A stretch of 64,000 nucleotides of DNA, from assembly GCF_019112545.1 (NCBI RefSeq), contig NW_025064893.1:1228878-1292877 (forward strand). Reading direction: 5' to 3'. Below the pieces are notes generated by a model. It was not told where the DNA came from. It worked only from the letters and a program-made list of their open reading frames with translations, and made no database searches. Source of the stretch: Guyanagaster necrorhizus. Lineage: Eukaryota; Basidiomycota; Agaricomycetes; Agaricales; Physalacriaceae. Positions 23,501-33,600 of this stretch are shown piece by piece; within the stretch, counting starts at the first letter, position 1; each line of letters starts with the position of its first letter. The translations under genes and the position numbers were made by a program.

Positions 23501-24631
23501 GTCCTTCCCTTGGTTCGCCTTAGCGGCTAAGTTGTTCGCATGGTGGACGGCTCGTATGTGGATCTCCCTCTGGAGATCTACGGCGAGTATGGTTTCTCCG
23601 TCTTCCATCTCCTCGTCCCACCGATCTTCAGGGTCCTCATCTGGTAATTCGAATGGGATCTTCCTGCACCAGCATCTGGCGAAGGTGATTCGCCCGGTTT
23701 TCCAGTTGATCAGCGGATTGTGGCGGATCAACCAGTCATGGCCAAGAAAGAGTTCCTTTGTTCCGAGATTTGTTACCGCTAGATCGATTCGTTCGGAGTG
23801 ATCTCCGATAGTCAACCTAAGTTCGACGAATTCTGTGATGGAGCCAGCCTGATTTTTTGTTCCGTCAGCATTATATACTGGTATCAGGGCCGCCGTTGCC
23901 CTTGTTGGGAGCTGATGCTTGTCGACGAAAGCTCGATTGATTGAGCTCCCTGTGCAGCCACTGTCGATAAGGGTGGTCACTTGGTATGTAGTTCGAGAGG
24001 CTAGCGTTTCGATCTGTCCCTTTATGGTTAGGTCTCGTCTGGGGGTCTTGGTTCGTAGGATGTATTTTTTTGGTCCCCAGAGCTCATCTAGCCACTCGAG
24101 AGCACGACAGCGCTCGGCCTTCCTGATTCCTTCAATTAGTTTGTCGACCACTTCTTCGGCCCTCGCCCGATGAATCCAGTTCCGAAGTACGGCTTTCGCC
24201 GCTGCTTCGTCCTTGGCATCTTTGATGGCTCTCCATGTCCACTCAGTATCGAATGGTTTGAGCCACGTGGTGGGACTCTCTGTCCCTGTTCGGCCCGTAG
24301 GTGGTTGAGCTTCTTTTTGCGATTCAATAGTGTGTTTCTTTGTGAATACTTGGGGTATATTCGAATGCACGGGAGGCGACATGAATGTAGCTACAGGAGT
24401 ACTATCAGTCCGACTAGCGGCTGTTGTTGACACACCATTAAGTCCTCTGGCCAGTTCAGTGGAATCGCTCACTGACTGGCCCCGTCTTTTACTTCCTCGA
24501 TCTTCGTTTCCTTGCCAAGTTCTTCGTCTTCCTTCTGCAATTCGGCAATCTGCGCTCGTATATCTTCGCGGGTTCGTTTCTTTTTCGGGCAGTCTTTGGC
24601 CATATGACCTTTCAACCCGCAGTTGAAGCAT
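20576..24631 (-). pseudogene. Chromovirus pol: protease, RT, RNase H, integrase, chromodomain, two stops
   Basis: One minus-strand frame broken by two nonsense codons. In order: retropepsin-like site LIDSGCTGSSIN (near 23950), RT with FFVKKKDGKLRPVQDYRKLN and YLDDILIM (near 22880), RNase H start ADSSEGAIGAVLS, then TAG at 22406-22408 where GGK-W-RPVAFLSKAL is expected; the frame continues DKELLAIMLALEEW and the integrase HHCC domain H-x4-HPG...C-x2-C (near 21800-21720). The catalytic D, D, E sit in SVDMITGLP, IISDRGPQF and TDGQTERINQE. A TGA at 21191-21193 replaces Arg in an expected NHGRHPHV, a CGA-to-TGA change. It ends with a chromodomain (VDYLVSWKGYGPESNQWV). Pol is in the -1 frame relative to gag and overlaps its end by 163 nt (24469-24631). 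Confidence 0.93.
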
Positions 24632-27510
24632 TTGCCCTCCTTCTTCATCCAGTCGATGTCCATTGGTTTACCGGTACTGGTATATGTGGTTCCTGTCCCG
24701 GTCTTCTGACTCCCATAACTCGGCGTCTGAGGAGATTCCGGTGATTTCCCAGCAGTTTGCCCCGACTTGTTCAGGGTTGGCGGGGTCGGCTTTTTGGAAT
24801 AGTCTTGCAGCGTCGTTGCCTCCGCTTTCTGCCTTTGTCGTTCCTTGTACATCTCGATGATCCGCTCCTTCCATTCGTCATATCCTACGGGCATCAACAT
24901 TTTGACGCCCATGGCCGAGATCATCGTGAGGTACGAGGAGGAAACTCCTCGCTTGAGCGCCTCCACCATCCTTCCATCATTCACGGTATCTTCCCTAATT
25001 CCGGCGAGCTTCGCAAGTCGTTCCAGCTCATCGAAGTAATCTGTGGCCGCCTTGTCTCCCATTTTGTACTCCTTGATCTTCTGTTTATGTACTTCCTGTA
25101 CTGCGGGATCAATGAATTTATCGTTCAGCATTCGTTTGAATACCGGCCACGAGGGATATCGGTAATGCTCCCTAGTGGTGGAACGGAAGTTCGGGGAGAT
25201 TAAGATCCACCACGTTTTGGCTTTGTCCTCCAGGTACAAGGTAGCGAACGCGACTTTGTTCATGTCGGTACCAATGTATCCGATATAAACCTCGAAGTAC
25301 TGCTTGCAGTCCACTGTAAAGCGATCGATGTCGTCTGATGCCCCTTTAAAGGGGCGGGGCTTTCGAAGAAGATCAGGGTGGCATTGTAGGACGTTGGCAT
25401 TGGCCAGGAGTGCACCCATTGGATTAGGCCACCCGTCGAATGGCGGTTGTTTCCATTCTGTCGGTGGTCCAGGGAATGAGTGTAGCGAGTTGTCGTCGGC
25501 GATTGGGCTTCCCTTTGGTTCGACGACCCGGACAATTACTCCATCCCGCACCATAAACCCGAGGTGGACCGCTTCGGGATCATCCCGAATGGGGTCCTTC
25601 CCGCTTGATTCTGCTTGGTCTGGGGGAGGTTGTCCGCCGAGGAGCCGGCTTCCTCTGCCGGTCCAGGGATTCTGGGTTTGGGGAGCCTGCCATGCCGGTC
25701 GGTTCCTGGTTCGAATAAGCCGTGATGCCATACTTCGGATTGACGGGCTATCTTCGGCCCGACTCCGAATGGAGGGGGCGATATAGACGGCCCGTTTCGG
25801 TTGAACGGGGGGAGTATGTGGCATTGGTGCCGGTGCTGTTGATTCGTTGACAGGCCGATATGGGGGTAGCGGCACGAGCAGATCCTCTGGATGCCACCGC
25901 CCATATTCTTTCCATGCGTATTCCGTTGCGGCATACTGTAAAACCTTTTCTTTTTCAGTTCCTCCCGCGTACCTATATTCAAGTCCTAGGGGCATCGCAT
26001 ACCAGCACACGTCCCGCCATAAGTAATTCCTCCCCTGCTCGTATAACTCCTGGTATTCCCTGTTCCTGGCTCTTTCAATCTCCTCCCGCAGTGCTTCTTC
26101 ATCAGTATCTTCCCCTGCTCGCTCCAGTCGTCGTTGATATGGATCATCACTGTCCTCGCTGTCCTCCTCGTCGCCCTTGTCCCTGCTGTCCCCTTCCTTG
26201 AGGAGGGAACTGACGGGCTGGTCGTAAATGGACGGCACGGCTGGTCGAAGGGTCGTCAGGGACCCTCCCGTTGACTTGGGTGCTTGGCCCGTCATCTCCT
26301 CGGTCACTTGTTCGAGCAATGGGAGGACTCCTAAGTCGGCTATAGCGCGTTCCGCCGCGCACTCTTGTCTCCTCCAGTTCTCGGCTATAGACACTGAAGA
26401 GTCGCTGGAACTCGGGATTGAGGAACTGCTGAGTGATCCTGCTACCCAGGAATCACTGGAGAGCCCTGTCGGAGATGTGGGCATTGTCGGGTACTCGGAG
26501 CCCATAGGCTCCGAGAACGGAGTCGGCATCTGAGGAGATAGTGTCGGTATGGGCGGGATATTCGAGGATGACAGGTCGGGACCTTTCAGCATTTCCTCGC
26601 CTGATTGCTTCGTCCCAGCTGACGATGCTGGCGGGTCCCGTCCATGGGTCGTCGTCTGAGCTGGGTTCTCTAAAGGGAGATCCGTTGTCGGAACGGAGCT
26701 CATACTCCCTAGGAGAAGCTGACCCCATCCTCTCGATCTCCTCTCTCCTTCTTCGTTCCCTTCCCTGTCTGTCATACTCTGCGGCCTCATATTGCTCTCG
26801 GGCCTCTTCTCGGACATAGTCGGCGAGCTCCTCCTGGGTTCGCCTGATTTCTTCTTCTCGGTTCTGATTCTGCTGCTGCTGCTGCCATACTGCTTCGTCG
26901 TAATTGAAGAGAACGGCAAGGTCCCACTCTGGGAATATTCACTGGATAATTCTTCTTGTCGTGGCTCTTCCCCTTTCGCTAGCAGTCCCGACCTCGGGCT
27001 CGCTTCCCACGTGGAGGTGCCGGTAGGGATCCCCCGCTGCCGAGATGGCAATATCCGCATTGTCATAGTCGGGGTGTATTGCCCTTCCTTGGGGGTCGTC
27101 GACCCCCAGCCTACTGACGGATGGACTGGGGTCGGAGTTGGGCTCGGTGGGGGTTTCGGGGGGGTTCTGAGGGGTGTGGGGACCTCGGCGGGATCCCGTA
27201 GCCATCCGAGCGGCATCAAGGGAGTCCCGAGCACGGTTTCCAATCCCTGAGGGAATTGGGGAGGCGGAATGCTCGGGGGAGCTGGCCGGAGTGATGTAGT
27301 TGGAGACCTCGGCGGGCTCCTGAGCAACGTTCGTCGTCCACGGATTCCGGAACCCTGTGAGCGCAGGGTGGCGGTCTCCGCTGTATTGTCGGGGTCGTTC
27401 GGGTCCTTCTTCCTCATGAAGGCTCCTCTGATCCGGGTCGCTAGTCCCGGTTTCTGGTACGGGTCCCCCTTGCGGGAAGAAGGACGCTTTGGCGGAGGGG
27501 GGGATGTCAT
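24469..27510 (-). CDS. Chromovirus Gag
   Basis: 1013-aa Gag, intact, from ATG 27510 to TGA 24469-24471. The N-terminal 500 residues are Pro/Ser/Arg-rich and low in complexity, then an acidic stretch. The gag core is near residues 690-900 (PRPFKGASDDIDRFTVDCKQ; FATLYLEDKAKTWW) and a CCHC knuckle CFNCGLKGHMAKDCP follows near residue 950. At 1013 aa it is much longer than a typical gypsy Gag of 300-450 aa. A TAA in the same frame lies about 20 nt upstream of the ATG. A separate frame with a membrane segment begins upstream and overlaps the start. Confidence 0.88.
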   Translation of the reverse strand: MTSPPPPKRPSSRKGDPYQKPGLATRIRGAFMRKKDPNDPDNTAETATLRSQGSGIRGRRTLLRSPPRSPTTSLRPAPPSIPPPQFPQGLETVLGTPLMPLGWLRDPAEVPTPLRTPPKPPPSPTPTPVHPSVGWGSTTPKEGQYTPTMTMRILPSRQRGIPTGTSTWEASPRSGLLAKGEEPRQEELSSEYSQSGTLPFSSITTKQYGSSSSRIRTEKKKSGEPRRSSPTMSEKRPESNMRPQSMTDREGNEEGERRSRGWGQLLLGSMSSVPTTDLPLENPAQTTTHGRDPPASSAGTKQSGEEMLKGPDLSSSNIPPIPTLSPQMPTPFSEPMGSEYPTMPTSPTGLSSDSWVAGSLSSSSIPSSSDSSVSIAENWRRQECAAERAIADLGVLPLLEQVTEEMTGQAPKSTGGSLTTLRPAVPSIYDQPVSSLLKEGDSRDKGDEEDSEDSDDPYQRRLERAGEDTDEEALREEIERARNREYQELYEQGRNYLWRDVCWYAMPLGLEYRYAGGTEKEKVLQYAATEYAWKEYGRWHPEDLLVPLPPYRPVNESTAPAPMPHTPPVQPKRAVYIAPSIRSRAEDSPSIRSMASRLIRTRNRPAWQAPQTQNPWTGRGSRLLGGQPPPDQAESSGKDPIRDDPEAVHLGFMVRDGVIVRVVEPKGSPIADDNSLHSFPGPPTEWKQPPFDGWPNPMGALLANANVLQCHPDLLRKPRPFKGASDDIDRFTVDCKQYFEVYIGYIGTDMNKVAFATLYLEDKAKTWWILISPNFRSTTREHYRYPSWPVFKRMLNDKFIDPAVQEVHKQKIKEYKMGDKAATDYFDELERLAKLAGIREDTVNDGRMVEALKRGVSSSYLTMISAMGVKMLMPVGYDEWKERIIEMYKERQRQKAEATTLQDYSKKPTPPTLNKSGQTAGKSPESPQTPSYGSQKTGTGTTYTSTGKPMDIDWMKKEGKCFNCGLKGHMAKDCPKKKRTREDIRAQIAELQKEDEELGKETKIEEVKDGASQ

Positions 27511-27712
27511 GGAAAGGGAGATCGAGGGTTACGTTTCGTAGAATTTGTTGAATATGCTGGAACGCTTGATAGTGCCTGACTATCCAAGCTGCTACTGATT
27601 GTCGTCCGCGGCAAAGGGTGATGATGGCTAAGAGACCGAGCAATGTTCCGATGATGGAAGCTATTAGCTCGAAGAAGTCGTGATTTAGGTCTGCGGTTGT
27701 TACTGGCGGCAT
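26939..27712 (-). CDS. Upstream overlapping frame with a membrane segment in the chromovirus leader
   Basis: 257-aa frame from ATG 27712 (MPPVTTADLN) to 26939, overlapping the gag start in another frame. Residues about 9-32 form a hydrophobic helix (FFELIASIIGTLLGLLAI). The first 65 residues or so, upstream of the gag ATG, look protein-like; the rest may be only a shadow of gag. At 27497-27503 there is a run of seven identical bases (G on the plus strand) just after the gag ATG, where a one-base slip or indel would join this frame to gag. It may be an independent small protein, or the original N-terminus of Gag. Not recognised as a known family. Confidence 0.4.
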   Translation of the reverse strand: MPPVTTADLNHDFFELIASIIGTLLGLLAIITLCRGRQSVAAWIVRHYQAFQHIQQILRNVTLDLPFHDIPPSAKASFFPQGGPVPETGTSDPDQRSLHEEEGPERPRQYSGDRHPALTGFRNPWTTNVAQEPAEVSNYITPASSPEHSASPIPSGIGNRARDSLDAARMATGSRRGPHTPQNPPETPTEPNSDPSPSVSRLGVDDPQGRAIHPDYDNADIAISAAGDPYRHLHVGSEPEVGTASERGRATTRRIIQ

Positions 27713-27768
27713 TTGGTTTCTCAGCACAATTGGGCTTGAGAAAGGGGATGTGAAAGCTTCGAGCTAAT

Positions 27769-28197
27769 TGTTAAGCCCAAGCGACACGTGACAAGACAAC
27801 ACGTGATAGACAGATGTCCCTTCGCACTTCGAGGGATCACCTGAATCCACTTATGATGTTATCAACTCGGTGTGTCACAAGGCCACTGAATGGCTCGAGA
27901 GTAGGATGGTATGAATATAAACTTTAGCTCGAAGCTGGGGTATACCAGTGAGAGCTGTCGGTCTTAAATACTGTACAGGTAATGCTAATAATATGACTAC
28001 TTATTGTGTCAACCTGTGTCCATGGTGCTCGTCACCCTTGAGCATCGTTGTTGTGCATAAAAGGGTAATTGTGCATTGTCAAGCATCATTGTATCTAGGC
28101 GGCTCAGTTGTGCTTACTAAGCCCTTCCCATGGTCTCGTGTTCTGACTAAGCCTAAATAGGGGTGAAAAAGGGAAAGAAAAAGGAAAAATCGTAACA
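27769..28197 (-). repeat. 5' LTR of the chromovirus (right side)
   Basis: 429 bp, pair of 20114-20542. Where the two differ, either copy can hold the intact CG while the other has TG or CA; for example CACGTG here against CACATG on the left, and GTCAAC here against GTCGAC on the left. Confidence 0.93.
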
Positions 28198-29259
28198 TTA
28201 AGATTCACCATCAGCAATGCAGATGAGGCTGTTTTTTACTAGATCAAATCAGAGACCAAATATACTATTGTCACAGTTGCCACAGATGATTTCACCATCA
28301 TTGCAGACTCCCAAAATGAATCAGACTGATTCAAATGAGAAATAGGCTCACATTTTGAGCTAGTTGATCTCAGACTCATACATTGGCTCTTGGGGATGCA
28401 TATCACTCAGGACTGGGAAAGGTGCACCATCAGCATTGGACAGCCAGCCTACATTGACCAGATCACAAAACAATTTGGAGTTCAGGACATGGCACCATTT
28501 GCAATGCCAATAGAAGTGAATCTTGATCTAAATCTAGATTCACCCTCCATATCCATGGAATCTGTTATGCCACACAAAAAAGCACTCTATTGTGAGCTGC
28601 TAGAGTCCCTTATATATGTTGCAGTTGGATCTCACTCTGAAATCAGCTATCTGGTATCAGCATTATCACAATTTGTGGAAGACCCACATTTAACTCACCT
28701 AAAAGCAGGATTTCAAGTCCTCTGTTATCTCAAGGGTACATGCAATCAACAGCTCATAATCAGTGATCCTGACATCAGTCCTAAGGGCTATCATGATGCA
28801 GCATACACCAACCAGCCTGAGCAAAAGTCTATGTCTGGATTTATCCTATTCATGGGTCAAGACACTGTTATGTGGACATTGAAAAAGCAACCAATTGTTA
28901 CTGTCTCCACCAGTGAATCAGAATATATTGGACTCACACCAGCATTGAAGAACATGATATAGCTTCACAAACTTCTCTCAGAGCTCTCTATCTTTGTTGC
29001 AAATCCTTCTATTTACCTAACAAACCCTACTATCCTCTTCTCTGATAGTCAAAATGCACTTTCTATTGCCAAGGATTCAGTATTCCATGAACAAACAAAA
29101 CATATTAGAGTTCAATACCATTTCATTCACCAAACCATCAAGCAAGGCCACATCAGACTGATGTACTGCCCAACTGATAACATGGTTGCCAACATTCTCA
29201 TGAAACCATTGGCTCATCCAAAATTCAAGAAGTTTGCAGAGGCACTGGGCATCATGTAA
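28198..29259 (+). pseudogene. copia-1 reverse transcriptase end and RNase H
   Basis: Resumes the copia-1 frame after the chromovirus. It shows the RT catalytic region as VATDDFTIIA (near 28280), then LLGMHITQDW, DPHLTHLKAGFQVLCYLKGT and RNase H YHDAAYTNQPEQKSMSGF, ESEYIGL, FSDSQNALSIAKD. The part 28390-28962 is open for 190 codons, making this the best-preserved copia section, but it ends at a TAG (28960-28962) before the final RNase H block. Terminal stop TAA at 29257-29259. Confidence 0.88.
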
Positions 29260-29286
29260 GCAAACCATTTACATTTCAAGGGAGAG

Positions 29287-29611
29287 TGTTAGATATAGGA
29301 ATAGTATGATACACACATGTTCACTTACCTATTTGATATTCCTTTCTTTTTCAGCATGTCACACCATTCTGCACATCTCAGCTTTCAACCATAACACTGA
29401 GATGTGAGTACCTTCTATACATATCTATCCTTGATCATATTTACTTATCACCTATGTAGTAATGTTATGATGTTTTATCCTAGGTAAATAACAAAGCTTT
29501 CAACCATAATGCTGAGATTAATGTTATGACATTTTATCCTAGCATCAGTTCTCTTCTGAAACTTTTTTCCTCATTCACCATGTCCACACTCCTACCTCAT
29601 TAACTCCAACA
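29287..29611 (+). repeat. 3' LTR of copia-1
   Basis: 325 bp, pair of 10697-11021; preceded by AAGGGAGAG. Confidence 0.88.
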
Positions 29612-30300
29612 CAGCTGCATTACTGGCCTGTCTGACTGGATCACCCTTCAACAACTCTAATGATTGGGGCATGAGCTGTGTATTGAAGGCTTGTTTTGTT
29701 AAATTCAAGATTTGGTCTTTGGAAAGAGTGTCAGTGAGAGTACTCCAATCCTTAAAGCTGCTGACAGCAATGATCTTGATCTGTGTCTTATCAAGCAAGA
29801 TGTGCTAACAAATCTTATGATGTGCATCTTTATACCAGTTATAATAATGATGGTTGTTGTATCCAGTATAAAGATGCACACTATAAGATTTATCAGTGTA
29901 TCTTGCTTGATAAGGCATGGACCAAGATCATCACTGCCAGCAGCTTTAAGAATTGGACTACTCTCACCAACACTCTTCTCAAGGATCAAATCTTGGATTT
30001 AGCAAAACAAGCCTTCAGTATACAGCTCATGCTCCAATCATTAGAGTTGTTATTGAAGAGTGGTCCAATCAGGCAGGCCAGTAATACAGCTGTGAATGAA
30101 GCACTGAGGAGTGTATCTTTGATACAGTCAATAGTACTGACCTGGAGTATCTGCTTATGATGTAGAATATCTATGACTGGGTTTTCTCTAGAACAATTTG
30201 ATTATTTGACAAGTACTTATGTATTACTATGGATTGTTGATAATAAGCTATGAGATCCTCATTGTCTTGTGAGCTTGGAGGTGCTTGTTGAATAATGAGG
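29612..30300. repeat. Inverted repeat: inner left arm and whole right arm
   Basis: 29612-29842 is the rest of the left arm; about 29850-30300 is the right arm, its reverse complement, with a short centre near 29838-29862. Both arms encode the same peptide in opposite directions (minus KDQILNLTKQAF..., plus KDQILDLAKQAF...), so a coding fragment was duplicated head to head. The right arm keeps an open frame, plus strand 29783-30160. CpG is nearly absent. The source protein is not recognised; a gag-like origin is possible. Confidence 0.75.
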
Positions 30301-30611
30301 AGGAAACTGGCAAGGGCAATAGATGACACTTTGGATAATTATCACTCTGACAGGCAGCATTGTCATGGGCACCACCTTTGCTCTCTGGTTCTGGTGAGAG
30401 ACAATCAGCTCCTCAGTATTTGGCAAAAAAGGAATGCCTTGGGTATGTACTCAAAATAATTAAGCATCTGATAATTTACACACTCTATTTATCTTCTATT
30501 GTTCCCTCCAGACCAGGAGCACTCATCACTTGACTCATCAACCTGTAGCTAGATCCAGGGCTTCCCAAAAATGCAATTGACCTTTTAATTGTACATGTCT
30601 CCTCCAAAAAT
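30301..30611. other. CpG-poor repeat remnant next to DDB1
   Basis: TG/CA-rich, almost no CpG, no supported frame. The boundary with ordinary CpG-containing gene sequence is abrupt at about 30.6 kb, right at the DDB1 stop codon, so this DNA also serves as the DDB1 3' flank. Confidence 0.45.
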
Positions 30612-33600
30612 CTAATGCATGTTCTGCAATGCCTCGAGCACCTTTCGCAGCTCCTCCTCCTCCAGCTCTAAACCTTGATCAAATATCTTTTCATCAGTCT
30701 TCGGATCTGATATCAGTAGCAGCTCCAAAAAGTCTCCATCCACAAACCCGTACGATGCTTCATCCACGGGTCTCGGCCTTGTATTCTTTGGAGCCCGATA
30801 ACGAGCATGGCTAACACCCCCCACGCCCGAAATCACCTGCCCCATATCCACTTGAAGGTTCTTCAGCTTTGTCCCAAGCCCCTCGTCACCAACGTCGACT
30901 ATAACCCCAATACGTCCGGAGCTGGTACAGAATACGTGTGTTGGTTCCAAAGCCAATGTATTGTCATCTTTAGGAGCGATTGAGCCTGGCCGTTTATCAT
31001 CAGCACATCGTCTGACCAGTAAGACGGTTTGGTTTACCTCGAAGGAACTTAGATACAAGGTCACCAACATGGTAGAACCCGTCGCGTTTAAGAACAGGTC
31101 GAGCATGTACCATGTCCAATGAGAACGAAAATAGGTTTAACGCATCCTAAGCAAAACACGTAAAGTAACACTTACCCAGAAAAGAGAAATGCTTACACTG
31201 GCCCCGATGATTCCCTTCCCTTCACACGTCTCTACGGCTAATGGCCACAGTGGTTCATAGTCCCTCGCAATCATGTCCAATCGTGACCTGGGTCCCGGCG
31301 TGATCTGGAGCAAAGAGACAGACTGTATGCAGTCGCATGCTACGAGGCAATCCTCCCCCCGCGCTACCACGTTGGCTACAATGTAGTTGTGGTTCCAGAC
31401 AGACAATTTCGATAGGGAGAAAGTAGAAGGCTCTGATTCGTTCTGCGCTAAGCGATAAAGTGATACCTGCCACCAAACTCGTAAGAAAGGAGACGCTACG
31501 CAACTTGAAGAAGTAACATACAGAAGAGTTGACCGCGGCAGCTATAAGACCACCTGTGGTCGTCGCTAGCGAATACGGGCAACCGCTTATCTCAACAGAT
31601 GTAACGAAAGAAAGTGTCGCTTCTGGACCAGATTTATCTGCCGCGAGGACGATCAACCTCCCCCGAGTCGGCCCCCTTTCCCCAGGTTCGTAGATATATG
31701 CCCCGAGACAGAAAAATGTCCTCAACTCGTCATTTACGTCCACGCTTCGTGTAGTCATTGAGACCACTGTCTCATTAACTTCGGCGGAGAATTCACACAA
31801 AACTGACGTAGATTTAAGCAGCGAAATAGATCGAGGAGCTTAGCACTCACCTTTAAAAGTCGTCTCATCCAGCAATTTGAAGAGACTTCGCGTCGATTCT
31901 GCATCACCAATTCGAAAAGGTTCTGTACGAGTACAGACGACACCAAAACACCTAAGCGCTGGAACGTGCGCAATTTTTATGGGGTTGTCAAGCCCGAGAG
32001 GTATCTGTCACAGGCCGCATCAATATCAATCCGGAGAACGACACAAAAACAAGCACTGACTGATTGTATATGTAGCTTATCGAGGTCTTTGACTCTTCCT
32101 ATAGCCAATCCGTTGGCATTGGCAAGAATGAGCGTCGATGGATAATCATCCGAATTCAGCAAAGTAGCCGCGGACACATCCTGCGGAACAGTATCAGTCT
32201 TCTCCTATGATCTCGGTGAGCTGAGAGAAACGGACCCGGAGGATGATATGCGAATATTGTAGTCGTCCCCTCGGGCATGAAATGACCATCGTTTTGTCCG
32301 CAACCGCCAGTACCCCACGCGTCCCGTCTCCGATTCTATTGGGAGATAGTTCCACCGGGCCGCTTCCCAACGCGACAAGCTTCATCTCGGTAAATTGGTT
32401 CCCTGACCACACGAACGACACCACAGTCCCATTAGCCAGGCCAGCTAGGAGGTATGGCCTATAGTCATCCCCGTTCTTCTCTGTAGTACCAAAGTTGTAA
32501 AAGAGGATGGATCGGACGGTGGCAGGAAGCTGGGGGGTTTCATACTGGAAAGTGAATCCTGACGATGCAATGTTGTATATTTTGATCTGGTTGGTGTGCC
32601 AGAACGCGGCGGCCACCTGAATGGAGAAGTACTTGGACTCATTCATAGGAATGCAAGAAACACAGGATATCTCCGTTGGTAACCAGGGTGGATAGGTATC
32701 GGGGCCATGCCTAGTTTTGCATTGTCAGTTCATAAGTGACTATAAGTAATCGTTAAGACTGACTTCGGTTGCGGGGGTATCGCATTCTGAGCAAAATATA
32801 GCTTGCTTTGTCTTATGTGTGAAAACAGTGGTCAACTAAAGGCAATAAACCCAATGTGGACACTTACACGACCTGTACCAGCTTTTTGTTGTCGACCTTG
32901 AGCGTAAGTAACTGGCCTCCTGCGAGCGCCAAGAGAACCTGGCTGGCGTTTACACTGGCAGCAACGATCTCGACACCACCTATCGGCTTCCAGTGGTCTA
33001 TTTGTAGAAATTTGTCCAGTAGAAAAACGCCGCGCGGTGCAACTTGCACAATCATCGAAGAACTGTTATAAGATGAAGTGCCGACTTCTCTTGCTGTTAT
33101 ATTATAGACACAAAGCGTGGGTGTATCGGTGACAAAACCGTTCAGGGCAGAATTCTCCAGGACAAGCGTCGAAAAAGAATCGAACCTCAAGAAATGAGTC
33201 TCTTCCAAGGTCGAAACAACTATTCCAGTGTGCAAGGTTTCTTTGTATTCATCCCGGACAGACCATATCTTGACCACATTCGTGAGACCAACGATTGAAG
33301 CGAGTTCCTGGAAATCCAGGCCTGTTCTGACGATATTGACTGAACCCGTATTTTGACCGCCAGAACATGTCACAACTTGGCACTACAAAGAGGGTGAGAG
33401 GACAGGAGTGAGCTATGAGCGAGCACTAACATGACCACTGTCATACAGGTCCACTAGGACTGCATCCACGATAGGCGCAATGTTTTTGAAGGATGAAAGC
33501 AATTCGAGGTAAGACCCTTCGCTCTTGATCACCTTCCCTTTCTCTTTAGGTAGCTCATCGCCGGTGGCCTTTTGTTTCCCTTTACTTGAGGTGACAAGCG

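Larger units (their letters stand above)
20114..28197 (-). mobile_element. Ty3/gypsy chromovirus, young, nearly intact
   Basis: 8084-bp LTR retrotransposon coding on the minus strand. LTRs of 429 bp each (20114-20542 and 27769-28197; TGTTAAG...CGTAACA) differ at 12 positions by my comparison (about 97% identical), 11 of them at CpG. Flanks CTAAG (20109-20113) and TTAAG (28198-28202) form a 5-bp target duplication with one C/T difference. Gag, protease, RT, RNase H, integrase and chromodomain are all present. Only two nonsense codons break pol. Unlike the surrounding copias it is rich in CpG, so it inserted much later. Confidence 0.95.
10697..29611 (+). mobile_element. Outer Ty1/copia LTR retrotransposon (copia-1), decayed and nested
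   Basis: Copia element with paired 325-bp LTRs beginning TGTTAG and ending CCAACA. Gag and pol are on the plus strand. Its own sequence is interrupted by an LTR-only insertion (11422-11889), a second copia (13259-18578) and a gypsy chromovirus (20114-28197). Removing these restores domain continuity: gag, protease, integrase, RT, RNase H. The flanks CATCT (10692-10696) and CAGCT (29612-29616) match at 4 of 5 positions and are probably a mutated target duplication. A purine run AAGGGAGAG precedes the right LTR. CpG is almost absent and the frames carry many stops, so the element is dead. Confidence 0.9.

Noticed and set aside
24469..24631. -1 frameshift signal between gag and pol
   Set aside because: The -1 frame relation is clear, but I found no canonical slippery heptamer in the overlap, so I did not annotate a frameshift site.
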